Below, piece after piece: positions 47,083 to 56,080 of a DNA stretch of 64,000 bases (position 1 is its first letter; each line of letters starts with the position of its first letter). Source of the stretch: DASZPL01 sp035550315 (GTDB taxonomy: Bacteria > Actinomycetota > Actinomycetes > JAFAQI01); NCBI GenBank assembly GCA_035550315.1, contig DASZPL010000135.1:36247-100246 (forward strand), given 5' to 3'. The notes under the pieces are model-generated. The model made no database searches. It saw nothing but the letters and a program-made list of their open reading frames with translations, and was not told where the DNA came from. Both the position numbers and the translations under genes were made by a program.

Positions 47083-49506
47083 ATGCGGCTCGGCTCACGG
47101 ACCAGGCGGAGCGTCATCATCGCGGCGGCCCTCGCGGTCGTCGCCTCGACTGGCACTGCCGTTGCAGCGTCGACGCAGCAATCAACTGGCGCCAACAGTT
47201 TGCTGCCGACCGTCACGAGGACGATCTCGAAAATCTCGACCGGCGTGGGCAAGGTGACGGAGAGCATCAACTACACCGTCAACGCCGACCCGCAGTCGCG
47301 TGCGGACGCAACCGACAGCTATGGCAATCCGCTTGAGGGCCTGTCCCTGAAGGGTCTGCCCAGCCTGCCGGGCCTGGGCGCGAAGCTGCCGCTCGAGGAC
47401 GGCAACAACCCCGACCTCGACAACGAGCCGTCCGGTGGTGCCTCGTGCCCGCCCGCCGGCAAGGGCCACGAGTACATGATCGTGTGGGCCGGCAAGATGA
47501 ACGCGGCCGACCTGACCGGCAGCGACGTTGTCGATCTGCTGAACGGCGGCGAGGTCAACCCGGAGGGCCTCGCGTCTGAGATTCCCATCGAGTTCGGTGA
47601 GACCGGCTCGGACATGATGGTCACGATCGACGCCGAGCCCGGGTGTAACACCTACGGCAAGGTGGTCAACGTCTCGGTGATCACTGGTCCCGACGGCATC
47701 GAGAACGAGCCGCACCACATGCAGTACACCTGGTATCCGAACCAGACGGTCTGGGCCGGCGGTCTGTTCACATCACGGCTGTTCACGTTCGATCTGTCGA
47801 ACCTGCCGCAGGTGACGCTGCAGAAGATCGACGAGCCGTGGGCCACGCCGAGCGGGAGTATTTGGGACGCCTTTGCGACCCTGCCTAACGGCGACGCCTA
47901 CGGCACGTTGATGGGCGGCCCGCTCTACGCGTACGGCACGACGCCCGGCGCCGTCGTCGAGATTGCCGGCAACGACCACCCGGGCGCCAAGCCCGGCGAC
48001 ATCCTCGGTGAGTGGCCCGCCGACGCGCCGAACAAGCTCGTCGACGGACTGAACTCGAACGGATCGGCCGCGGGCGCACTGCTGCAATCGCTCGGCCAGA
48101 CCGTGACCAACGTCCCGAATCTCATCAACAGCACCAACTGCCCGCCGCCGAACTCGAACGACGGCCGGAAGCGGGCCGGATGCGACACCGGCCTGAACCT
48201 CAAGACCGGGTCTGGCATCACCAAGTGCCCCGATTTCGGCAGCTGCGCCAACCCGCACGGTGTCCAAGTGCGCGCCGACCTGAAGACGTTGGTCACCTCG
48301 GACTACGCCGAGCCGGCGCAGATCATCGAAGACCCGATCAAGCCGTCGAGCGCGAACTACTTCCGGCGGACGGTCCGAGTCTGGAGCTTGGGCAACCAAG
48401 GGTGCTCCGGCAACAAGACGCCGGGCGCCTCGCTGAATCACCCCGAGATCTGTGCGGTCGACGTCATGCCACAGGGACCGCGTGACGACGCCAACCCGGC
48501 GCACGCGGAAAACATGGGAATCATGGAGAACGGCGCTACCTGGGACTACCCCTTGCCCGACGGCCGGATCCCGAAGGGGTGGTTCTCGGAAAGCATGTGT
48601 GGCGGCGCGGTCTTCTACACGCCGGACATCACCGACACCAAGGACCACCCCTGGCACGAGGTCTTCGACTCGACCGCCGCCGCGAACGCGCTGCATAACG
48701 GCGGCGCCGGACGCAACGCACCCGGCGGCAACAACGGCAAGACCCCGCTGAATGAGCCAGCCGGCTGCGACGGCGCCGCATGGGACGTCGTGAGTCCGGA
48801 CAACCGGTTCCTCGGTCACGCCGTGAACGGCCGGTTTGTCCTGCAGGACGACTTCGACGACGCCGGCTCGCCGAAGATGGTCTACACCCTCAGCATCACG
48901 AAGCTGCTCGAAGCCGGCGACAGCTACAAGTGCGACCTCTCGGACAACGTCCGTGCGCTTGCCGACCCGACCCTCGGGGGCAAGGACTGCCCGACCGTCG
49001 TCGGTGTGGTCCCGATCAACGACCCGACCTCCGGCGGTCCGCACTGGGCCGAGTTCGACAACTTCCGGCTCGCCGCGGTCAAGATCAAGGATCCGAAGAC
49101 CGGAAAGATTGTCACCGACTATCACGCCCCGACCCGGATCGCGGAAGCCAACTACTTCGTCGCGCGCACCGGCGTCGACGGCAACCACACGGTCTGCATG
49201 ATCAACATGAACCCGAAGACCGGCTCGCTGTCGCTGGACACCAGCTTCATCGACGAGACCGAGGGCACGCCCTGTGTCCAGTTCAACCGTCGTGACTGGC
49301 CGGACCCGAACATCAAGGGGTTCTACAAGCCGCACTCGATGCTGTTCGTCGAGAACGGCGCGCCCGCTACGGGCTATACGCCGTACGGCCACGACTACGG
49401 CCCGAACTGCCAGTTCGGCAAGGTCGTCGACGGCGAATGCCATGGCTACTGGGGCGAGCCGATCGACATGGGAGCCGATACCGCCGGCCTCCCGTACGAG
49501 GAGTGA
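47083..49506 (+). CDS. Secreted SBP56 / methanethiol oxidase-like protein
   Basis: 807 residues with signal peptide (cleavage near TAVAA). The rest has the strand pattern of the selenium-binding protein 56 / methanethiol oxidase beta-propeller: MMVTIDAEPGCNTYGKV, then PHHMQYTW with His211-His212, LFTSRLFTFDLSNLPQVTLQ, NPHGVQVRADLKTLVTSDYAEP, VRVWSL, SGGPHWAEFDNF and GSLSLDTSFIDE. About 16 cysteines suggest disulfides outside the cell. Bacterial methanethiol oxidases are copper enzymes giving formaldehyde, H2S and H2O2. ATG 47083 has AGGAGG 7 nt upstream. First gene of a seven-gene overlapping operon; a copper protein follows. The substrate is inferred, and the protein is longer than classical SBP56 (about 470). 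Confidence 0.65.
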   Translation: MRLGSRTRRSVIIAAALAVVASTGTAVAASTQQSTGANSLLPTVTRTISKISTGVGKVTESINYTVNADPQSRADATDSYGNPLEGLSLKGLPSLPGLGAKLPLEDGNNPDLDNEPSGGASCPPAGKGHEYMIVWAGKMNAADLTGSDVVDLLNGGEVNPEGLASEIPIEFGETGSDMMVTIDAEPGCNTYGKVVNVSVITGPDGIENEPHHMQYTWYPNQTVWAGGLFTSRLFTFDLSNLPQVTLQKIDEPWATPSGSIWDAFATLPNGDAYGTLMGGPLYAYGTTPGAVVEIAGNDHPGAKPGDILGEWPADAPNKLVDGLNSNGSAAGALLQSLGQTVTNVPNLINSTNCPPPNSNDGRKRAGCDTGLNLKTGSGITKCPDFGSCANPHGVQVRADLKTLVTSDYAEPAQIIEDPIKPSSANYFRRTVRVWSLGNQGCSGNKTPGASLNHPEICAVDVMPQGPRDDANPAHAENMGIMENGATWDYPLPDGRIPKGWFSESMCGGAVFYTPDITDTKDHPWHEVFDSTAAANALHNGGAGRNAPGGNNGKTPLNEPAGCDGAAWDVVSPDNRFLGHAVNGRFVLQDDFDDAGSPKMVYTLSITKLLEAGDSYKCDLSDNVRALADPTLGGKDCPTVVGVVPINDPTSGGPHWAEFDNFRLAAVKIKDPKTGKIVTDYHAPTRIAEANYFVARTGVDGNHTVCMINMNPKTGSLSLDTSFIDETEGTPCVQFNRRDWPDPNIKGFYKPHSMLFVENGAPATGYTPYGHDYGPNCQFGKVVDGECHGYWGEPIDMGADTAGLPYEE

Positions 49507-52310
49507 CGGCGGGCCGCCCGCCGCGCCGGAGCCTGCGATTGCTCCGGCGCGGCGGAACGGTCGCAGTGCTGGCCGGGGGGCTTGCCGTCGGCATCGCGAG
49601 TCCGGCGTCTGCGCATCCCTACCTGCTGCGCAGCGATCCGGTAGCAGGTGCCGTGCTGCCTGCTACCCCCAGCGAGATCCACATCTTCTACACCGAGGGT
49701 CTCGACCGGCCGTACTGCTCGGTCACGATCGTGACGCCTGCCGGTCAGGACATCACCACTCGACAGGTCGCTGCCGGACAGCCGACCGAGCTCGCCGTCG
49801 CGCCCACCCGGTCGCTGACCGCGACCGGCACGTACGCGGTTGAGTGGACGGCGGTCGGCGATGACGGCCACACCGTCATCGGCAACTTCGGTTTCAGCGT
49901 GGGGCATCCGACGAGCAACTCGGCGGTTGGGTCAACGGTTGGCACGACGACCGGCAGCGCAAGCGGTCAAGCCGGCCTGCAGCGACTGCTGCGGACCGTG
50001 CAGCCGATCGCCACTGTCATCTTCGCGGGATTCTTGTTACTCGCCGGCGCCATAGCCGCTGCTCGGCGCCGGGCCGTGCGCGCTCGTGCCATCAGTTTCG
50101 CGGTGCACTGCGGCGTCGTGCTTGCGTTGTGCGGCGCGGCCGTGGCCGATGGCGGATGGACCGCATTTGCCGGCTCCGAGCTCGGGCATCGGCTTCTCGT
50201 CGCGCTCGGACTCAGCCTGTTGGCCGTCGGCGTGGTTGTCGATCGGGGCGCCCTGGCCGCCGGGCGAGCACCGGCCGGCTGGCGGCGCTACGCCGGCCCG
50301 GCTCTCGCTGCTGGCCTGCTCGTCGTCCTCGCCATGTCCGGGCATGCCGACAGTCAGCCCGAGAGCCGGCGGGCACTGGCGATCGTGGTCTATTCGGTGC
50401 ATCTCGTCGCAGTGAGCGTCTGGATCGGAGCGCTGGTTGCGGTGCTCCTGCGGCTGCGACCCGGACGGGACATTGCGCTGACCGACTCATCGGTGCGGCG
50501 GTTGCGCGGAGTCGTCGTGGTCTCGCTCCTAGCCGTGCTGGGAACCGGGCTTGCGACGACCGACTGGGGACTGCGGTCGCTGTCCGATGTGCTGCACACG
50601 ACGTACGGCGCGCTTGCCATCACCAAGCTGTCGCTGTTCGGCGTCATCGTCGTTCTCGGTGGCGCCGCGGCCTGGTCCCGGACGCGTGGCCATCGCCGTC
50701 GGGTTGGCTCGATGTTGTTTGCCGCAGAGGGAACGGTTGCCGTCGCGACGTTGGTGGTGGCCGGAGCCCTCGGCCAGATTGCGCAGCCGCTCGATCAGCC
50801 CTACGCCTCGCAGGCCTACGCCAGCGCCGCCGGGCTGCCGGTCGCCGTTGCTGCTGACGGGTCCGATTCGCTCGTTGTCGGGGCATTGGCACCCGGGATC
50901 GTCGGTGACAACACCCTCGTCGTCGAGGTTGGAGACGCCGACGAGGATGACTTTCTGAGCCCGGCGCCGGACGTGCGCTCCGTTCGTGCGACGTTGAGCT
51001 GTGGTTGCGGAGTAGCTGATCGCGACGTACGGCTGCAGCCGACCGGCGGTGGTGCCGAGTGGACCGGCGACGTGGATCTGCCGGCGGCCGCATCGTGGTT
51101 GGTCACGGCCCACGTGCGACGGTCGAACGGCTCGCCGGTCACGGTGCGGCTGCCGGAGCAGGTCGACCGGCCTGACCTGCCCGACCAGGTGGTAGTCGGA
51201 GTGCCGACGTCGTTGTCGGGGCGCACGGGCGAGACCTGCCGGGACGAGACCCTCGGCCTCCAGGTCGCGCTGGCCGACGTGAACTCGACGGCCGCCGATC
51301 ACGGCGCGCTCGTCCGGGTGGTGGCGGTCGATCTGCACGACGGCGTTGCCTCGGCGATCGCCCGGCTGCGGCGGCTTGGCGCGGCCGTCTTGGCCATGCC
51401 ATGCGGGAGTCAGCAGCAGCTCAGTCGCATCGAGCGCGGCGCGGATGCGGCGGGCCTGCCAGTGGTGACCGGCGCGGCGACCACCGCGACCGATGCCGCT
51501 ACCTGGTCGATGCAACCGGACTGGCGCTCGGAGGGAGCCGCAATCGGTCAGCAGGCCGTTCGGCAAGGGGGCCGCGTCGTGACGGCCGTCGTCGGTCGCA
51601 CCGCAGTCGACCGCATGGAGGTCGCCGGCTTGCGCAGCGCGTTGGCGGACACCTCGGTGCGGCTGCGGACGAGCGTGCTGCCCGATCGGCCGGTGCGCTG
51701 GGTCCGGTCGCTCGAGCAGACTCGCACCGACCTGGTCGCGGTCCTGGCCGACCGCGAGGAAGCGCTGCCGCTGACCCACGCCTTCTCGAAGGTCGTCGCC
51801 GACGCGGGATGGCTGCCCTCGCACGGAATCGTGGCGTCCAGCCAGTTGATGAGCACCGACTTCATCAACGCCGCGGGGGACATCACCCGACTCGGCGCGA
51901 TCGAGTTCGCGAGTGACATCAACCCATTCGACCCGGTCTCGCAGTACTACGCCGAGCGGTTGCGGGCGCTCGAGCCCGGCTTGCGTCCCAGCTTTGACGG
52001 GCTGCACGGCTACGAAGGAGGCCTTGTGATCAGCTCCGCCCTACGCGACGGAGGCGGCCGTCCGTCGGCAGCGCAGCTGACCGGGCTGCTCGGCCGACGC
52101 TTCACGGACTTCGCGGTCGGCAGTTACCGCGTCGGGTGGCGTCCGACCGGCGGCACCTCGACATCGATCGCCTTCTTCCGGTCGACGTACATCAACCCGA
52201 TGGCGCTGCCGGCCGATACGCCGGGTGGCGCCTCCTCGCTCGCTCACGAGGGCACGTTCCTCGACACCGGCGGGTTCGAGCAGGTCGCGCCGTTCCGGAC
52301 GATCTCATGA
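49503..52310 (+). CDS. CopC-CopD copper protein fused to a type I periplasmic binding domain
   Basis: 935 residues. Signal peptide ending ASA puts His38 (HPYLLRSDP) at the mature N-terminus as in CopC; Asp121 and His123 in GDDGHT complete the Cu(II) site. Eight or so transmembrane helices (about 165-430) form a CopD domain. A beta domain with CGCG (about 450-555) follows, then a Leu/Ile/Val-type periplasmic binding domain (about 560-900: VVVGVPTSLSGRTGETCRD, VLAMPCGSQQQ, GYEGGLVISSALR). The triple fusion is new to me. It probably loads copper onto, or senses a ligand for, the upstream oxidase-like protein. GTG 49503 overlaps the previous stop; codon 179 is TTA. Confidence 0.82.
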   Translation: MTAGRPPRRSLRLLRRGGTVAVLAGGLAVGIASPASAHPYLLRSDPVAGAVLPATPSEIHIFYTEGLDRPYCSVTIVTPAGQDITTRQVAAGQPTELAVAPTRSLTATGTYAVEWTAVGDDGHTVIGNFGFSVGHPTSNSAVGSTVGTTTGSASGQAGLQRLLRTVQPIATVIFAGFLLLAGAIAAARRRAVRARAISFAVHCGVVLALCGAAVADGGWTAFAGSELGHRLLVALGLSLLAVGVVVDRGALAAGRAPAGWRRYAGPALAAGLLVVLAMSGHADSQPESRRALAIVVYSVHLVAVSVWIGALVAVLLRLRPGRDIALTDSSVRRLRGVVVVSLLAVLGTGLATTDWGLRSLSDVLHTTYGALAITKLSLFGVIVVLGGAAAWSRTRGHRRRVGSMLFAAEGTVAVATLVVAGALGQIAQPLDQPYASQAYASAAGLPVAVAADGSDSLVVGALAPGIVGDNTLVVEVGDADEDDFLSPAPDVRSVRATLSCGCGVADRDVRLQPTGGGAEWTGDVDLPAAASWLVTAHVRRSNGSPVTVRLPEQVDRPDLPDQVVVGVPTSLSGRTGETCRDETLGLQVALADVNSTAADHGALVRVVAVDLHDGVASAIARLRRLGAAVLAMPCGSQQQLSRIERGADAAGLPVVTGAATTATDAATWSMQPDWRSEGAAIGQQAVRQGGRVVTAVVGRTAVDRMEVAGLRSALADTSVRLRTSVLPDRPVRWVRSLEQTRTDLVAVLADREEALPLTHAFSKVVADAGWLPSHGIVASSQLMSTDFINAAGDITRLGAIEFASDINPFDPVSQYYAERLRALEPGLRPSFDGLHGYEGGLVISSALRDGGGRPSAAQLTGLLGRRFTDFAVGSYRVGWRPTGGTSTSIAFFRSTYINPMALPADTPGGASSLAHEGTFLDTGGFEQVAPFRTIS

Positions 52311-53014
52311 CAGGTCGCAGGCTCCGACGGCCCGCTGATGCGGCCTTGACTGCGGTCTTGCTCTCGGCACTCGCGCTCGGCCTGACCGGCTGCGGCGGGG
52401 GGAGCGCCGATAGCTCCGGCGGCGTGTCGTCGGCAGCGAGCCCGACCCCGATTAGCTCGCTCCGCGAATCCGGCGACACGCCGCCGGTCCCGCCCGGCTG
52501 CACGAGTGCGGCGTTGCCCGCGGTCTATCGGGAGGACGGTCGGCACAGCGGCGCCTTGTCGGCGACTGCCTACAGCTCATCCGCCGACGTCCAGGCAGCG
52601 CTGCTCTACGACCAGTACCAATCCGGTCTGCGAGCCGTGTTCACCAGGACGGCGCCGGCGCCCCGCACTCGGATCACCGGCGTTGTCAGCTGTGTCGCCA
52701 TGCACTTTCCGACGACCGAGCAAGCCGCCCGTTTCTTCTCGTCGTACCGGTATCTGCGCAAACAAGCGGGTCGGCTCGCCCGGCGGTTGCCGATCGGGGC
52801 GTCGCTCGGAAGTGCGACGCGGTCGGCGGCGTACCTCGAGCGACGGCAGTCGTTTCGCGGCTACCACATCGCGTCGACCGACGTCGCCGAGGTTGCGGCG
52901 CAATCCGGCAGCACGTTGTGGATCGCGTCGGTGGCGGCGCGACAACCTTCGGTCAGCCTCGCCAGGTCCCTGCTCGTTTCGATGCTGCGTGCGGACGCAA
53001 GAGGTGCCTCGTGA
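52307..53014 (+). CDS. Lipoprotein, unknown function
   Basis: 235 residues. Lipobox GLTGC, a Ser/Gly linker, then a domain with two cysteines (PPGCTSAALP and VVSCVAMHFPT) and a helical middle (AARFFSSYRYLRKQAGRLARRL). The layout resembles PknH-sensor or LpqN-like lipoproteins of actinobacteria, but I cannot place it. It overlaps both neighbours by 4 nt and so belongs to the copper/oxidase operon, acting on the outer face of the membrane. Confidence 0.75.
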   Translation: MTGRRLRRPADAALTAVLLSALALGLTGCGGGSADSSGGVSSAASPTPISSLRESGDTPPVPPGCTSAALPAVYREDGRHSGALSATAYSSSADVQAALLYDQYQSGLRAVFTRTAPAPRTRITGVVSCVAMHFPTTEQAARFFSSYRYLRKQAGRLARRLPIGASLGSATRSAAYLERRQSFRGYHIASTDVAEVAAQSGSTLWIASVAARQPSVSLARSLLVSMLRADARGAS

Positions 53015-53661
53015 CCGCGCGTAGCCGATGGGCGGCTGCCCTGCTCGTGGTGAGCATTGCCACCGCGACCGGATGCCACTCGCGCACGGTCACGGATGCC
53101 GGCATTGAGCGAACGCCGACCGGTACGACGAGTGCGGCAACTGCGCCCCCCGGTTCGGCAGCTCCGGGTCGGGGGAGGGCGGCGTACACCGCGCGACAGC
53201 TCGTCGACGACGGCTTGCCATCCAAGATTGGCCCGGGAGCCCTGACAAAGCCACAGGTCAAGCAGCTGATGCAGTACTTCGAGAACAAGGTGGCGCACGC
53301 CTACGCGACGGGCCGGAGCGATTCGCTGACGCACTATCTCGCCGGCCCGATGCTCAGCGGCAACCGAGCGACGATCCAGCTGCTGGCGGCGAAGCACAAG
53401 CGCAACGTCTTCCACATCGATGTCGTGGCCGTGCACTTGCAGGCCAACGAAGCAACGCGCCTGGTTTTCGCTATGACCGGCGACATGACGTCGAACTACT
53501 TCGTTGACACCGCGACCGGTCGGGTGCTCGACCACGGCCTGCCTGGACCGTCGCAGGTCAAGTTCCTGATCTTCCTCGACCAGAATCCCGCCACCCGCAC
53601 GTGGTACTGGACCGGCGAGCAGTCGCAGGCCGCTGCGGACAACGCCACTGGGAGCGGGTGA
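53011..53661 (+). CDS. Lipoprotein, unknown function
   Basis: 216 residues with lipobox TATGC (near residue 22), a Thr/Ala/Pro-rich linker (25-55), and a domain of about 150 residues with a helix (ALTKPQVKQLMQYFENKVAHAY) and several strands (NVFHIDVVAVHLQANEATRLVFAM and VKFLIFLDQNPATRTWYW), which could be an NTF2-like cone. No motif assigns a function. GTG 53011 overlaps the previous stop. Confidence 0.75.
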   Translation: MTARSRWAAALLVVSIATATGCHSRTVTDAGIERTPTGTTSAATAPPGSAAPGRGRAAYTARQLVDDGLPSKIGPGALTKPQVKQLMQYFENKVAHAYATGRSDSLTHYLAGPMLSGNRATIQLLAAKHKRNVFHIDVVAVHLQANEATRLVFAMTGDMTSNYFVDTATGRVLDHGLPGPSQVKFLIFLDQNPATRTWYWTGEQSQAAADNATGSG

Positions 53662-53663
53662 CG

Positions 53664-54632
53664 ATGCGTGGCAGCGCCGTTCGGTTCGTCGCCGCCGGGG
53701 TGTTGGCGGCGAGCCTCCTGCTGGTTGTCGGATCCGTCGCGCCGGCAGCCGCCGGCTCACCGCCGGCGGCTCAGCAGTTGCGCGGGACCTTCCGGCTGGA
53801 GCGCGCGTCGTGCACCCGCGGCCACCCGTCGGGCAGCTACGTCACGGTGACGTACGGCACCCGATCGATCGCGAACCCGCAGTCCGGCTGCGACCGGGGG
53901 GTCTACACGTTGTTGCAACCTGGCCGCCGTGGTCTCTCGACCGAGCGGTTCAGCCCGCTCGACGACCTGACCTTCGACGGCGGTGGCGACCCGCACGGCG
54001 GCGGCATCGCCCGGACGGTCGGGTTCCGCGGCCACCGGCTCTCGTTGGTCACGTCCCCGCGGGACCTTCAGGCGGCCCCTACCGGACCAGCCGTGTTTGC
54101 CCCGCCGACCATCTATCTCATCGGCCATCGGCTGGTCGGTGACGTCCGGTCGGTGCAGGCGCTGTACGACGGACGGCCCGGCTCCTCCTGTGTGACCGCC
54201 GCTGGGGCCGGCTGCTGGCTGGTCGGGGCCGAGCGGGCGACGGGCAGCTTCAACCCGACGACGCGCCGGTTCTCGTTGCAGTGGTTCAGCGGCCAGTCCT
54301 TCGTCGGCTCGTCGGCCGGCACGGTGGTCCACCTCGCCGGGCGCTTTTACGGTGTCGGTCGGCCGGTGCCCCAGGGTCGGACCGTCGATCTCGGGACGCA
54401 GAGCTTTGCCGCCGGATCGCCCCCGCCGCGCTCGGCCGTGGTCACGTCCGGCAAGCCGCGGCGCCACCGGGCGGCTCCTCGCCACCGGCGGACCGCGGGC
54501 CCGGCCACGGCCGCCGGTCGCGACGACACCGCCGGCCGGCCGGGATGGCCCGAGTCCGCGGCCGAGGTGCTGCTCGCACTCAACGGTGTCGCCTCGGTTG
54601 GCGTGCTGGCGCGACGAAGGAGGACCCGGTGA
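53664..54632 (+). CDS. Secreted protein of the unrecognised family (member 3)
   Basis: 322 residues: signal peptide (cleavage near PAAAGS), the family domain (about 38-235), and a basic, Pro/Arg/His-rich tail with a short hydrophobic segment and RRRR at the end, which could anchor it. The domain has GTFRLERASCTRGHPSGSY, an NPQSGCD-YTLLQPG loop, GAGCWLVGAERATGSF and RFSLQWFSGQSF. It is closer to member 4 than to members 1 and 2. ATG 53664 is chosen because GGAG is 9 nt before it; GTG 53658 would overlap the upstream stop. Confidence 0.78.
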   Translation: MRGSAVRFVAAGVLAASLLLVVGSVAPAAAGSPPAAQQLRGTFRLERASCTRGHPSGSYVTVTYGTRSIANPQSGCDRGVYTLLQPGRRGLSTERFSPLDDLTFDGGGDPHGGGIARTVGFRGHRLSLVTSPRDLQAAPTGPAVFAPPTIYLIGHRLVGDVRSVQALYDGRPGSSCVTAAGAGCWLVGAERATGSFNPTTRRFSLQWFSGQSFVGSSAGTVVHLAGRFYGVGRPVPQGRTVDLGTQSFAAGSPPPRSAVVTSGKPRRHRAAPRHRRTAGPATAAGRDDTAGRPGWPESAAEVLLALNGVASVGVLARRRRTR

Positions 54633-55336
54633 TCGCCGTTCGGCGCGCGCAGATCACGGTGGTGGTTGCCGCGGTGCTCGCCGTGCTGCTCGCCGGCTGC
54701 AGTGGTGGGCCGCAGCAGCCGGCGGCGACCCGACTGCAGGGCATCCTTCGCCTCGACGCCGGCCACTGCGGTGCGCGGCACCGGGCCCCGACCGGTAGCT
54801 ACCTGATCGTGATCTCGGCCGCGACCGGCAAGGCGGTGCCAAACCCCGCGAGCGGCTGTCGCAATCACGACTACACGCTGCTGCAGCCGGGCACCGAGGG
54901 CGGGATCCGGACCGGGAGCTTTCAACGACAGCCAGCCCCGGCGTTCGACAGCCACCGCAACGCACGCGCCGGGCTGATCATCCGGCCCACTCGGTTCGGC
55001 CGTTACCGGTTCGGGCTCGCGACCAGCTCTCGTGACGAGCAGGATGCTCCCGCCGGTGCGCCGGCGTACCCCCCACCGACCGCCCTGGTGCGCGGGAACG
55101 CACTCTCGGTCGATCTGCGTTCGCTCGTGTTGACCTACGGCGGCGCGCCAGGCGCAACCTGCCGGAGTTCCCTAGGCGCCGGCTGTTGGGAGCTCGGATC
55201 GCTCACTGCCAGCGGCACTTACGATCGCCGTTCGCAGCGCTTTACGTTGCAGTGGTTCACCGGTGAGTCCTTTGTCCCCGCGGGTGACTCGCTGGAGGTT
55301 CATCTCGAGGGCGCTTTCCAGCCGGCGAGCACGTGA
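54629..55336 (+). CDS. Lipoprotein of the unrecognised family (member 4)
   Basis: 235 residues with lipobox LLAGC and the family domain directly after. Landmarks are LRLDAGHCGARHRAPTGSY, NPASGCR-YTLLQPGTEGG, the PAFDSHRNARA loop, GAGCWELGSLTASGTYD and RFTLQWFTGESF. Members 3 and 4 are adjacent and overlap by 4 nt; one is tail-anchored and one lipid-anchored, the same pairing as members 1 and 2 at 38-41 kb. This suggests that the family works in unlike pairs on the cell surface. Confidence 0.8.
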   Translation: MIAVRRAQITVVVAAVLAVLLAGCSGGPQQPAATRLQGILRLDAGHCGARHRAPTGSYLIVISAATGKAVPNPASGCRNHDYTLLQPGTEGGIRTGSFQRQPAPAFDSHRNARAGLIIRPTRFGRYRFGLATSSRDEQDAPAGAPAYPPPTALVRGNALSVDLRSLVLTYGGAPGATCRSSLGAGCWELGSLTASGTYDRRSQRFTLQWFTGESFVPAGDSLEVHLEGAFQPAST

Positions 55337-55935
55337 TGGCATCGCCTCGTCGAATCGGTTGGGCGTTGGGTGGCGGCGCCGCCGCAACCCTCGCGTTGGC
55401 GATCGTGACGGCGGCCCTGCACCGCGCGGACGCCGCCGAGCCGGCACCGCCGCTGGCGCCGGTCGAGCGTTCTGCCCTGGCTGCGGCCTCACCCGTGGTA
55501 CATCAGCTCGCGATGGCGATCGAGGAGGTCCCGCGCGCCGCAACCGATCTCGCGGCAGGCACGAGTGCATCGTCGGCCACCCGGCGCATCGCGGAGGCGC
55601 CATCGCTCGCGCCGCTGGCGGAGGCGATCGCCCGCCCGAATGCGTTCGCTCATCCCATCGTCGTCGCCTTTGACGCTGCGCGGCATGGCCACGCCGTCCC
55701 GTACGGCGCTGAGCAGATCAGTGGATTCGTTGACCGAGTCGAGTTGGTTGAGGGAGAGATCCTCCCCGCAGTGCGCCTGGTGGCCGCCAGTGCGGGCCGA
55801 CCGACTGACCAGCCAACCGCGCTGGAGCGGTTGGACGCCGACGACCGACTAGTGGCACTGCGAGCGGTGCTAGCGGGTTGGCCGCAGATCTACGGCGCAC
55901 TGGCCCTGTTGGAGCAAGCGGCGTCAACCACCTGA
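55333..55935 (+). CDS. Unknown secreted or membrane-anchored protein, last gene of the operon
   Basis: 200 residues: one N-terminal hydrophobic segment (about 10-33, perhaps cleaved near ADAAE), then an Ala-rich helical domain without cysteines. In size and helical Ala/Leu/Pro composition it recalls the C-terminal domain of the 37793 protein, which is likewise encoded next to a family member, but clear homology cannot be shown by eye. GTG 55333 overlaps the upstream stop; ATG 55336 is the alternative. Confidence 0.7.
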   Translation: MMASPRRIGWALGGGAAATLALAIVTAALHRADAAEPAPPLAPVERSALAAASPVVHQLAMAIEEVPRAATDLAAGTSASSATRRIAEAPSLAPLAEAIARPNAFAHPIVVAFDAARHGHAVPYGAEQISGFVDRVELVEGEILPAVRLVAASAGRPTDQPTALERLDADDRLVALRAVLAGWPQIYGALALLEQAASTT

Positions 55936-55971
55936 CAGGCGAGCCGGCGCTCGGACGCTGCTGTGTTGGAC

Positions 55972-56002
55972 TTGACGCGTCCCCGTTAAGTTGATTATCT
56001 TA
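55972..56002 (+). promoter_or_regulatory. Promoter and candidate operator (site E) of the sulfate transporter operon
   Basis: TTGACG (55972-55977) and TTATCT (55995-56000), 17 nt apart, make a good -35/-10 pair. TAAGTTGATTATCTTA (55987-56002) covers the -10, is itself partly dyad-symmetric (TAAG/CTTA) and matches the sites at 42844 and 47031. Binding there would block RNA polymerase. A further inverted repeat AGCGAC/GTCGCT (56012-56037 region) lies in the leader. Confidence 0.6.
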
Positions 56003-56080
56003 CCTCTGTTTAGCGACAAAATAAGACGAGTCGCTTTAACTCGATTCGGCAACCAGAAGAGCCAAAGGAGCTGTGCAGAC

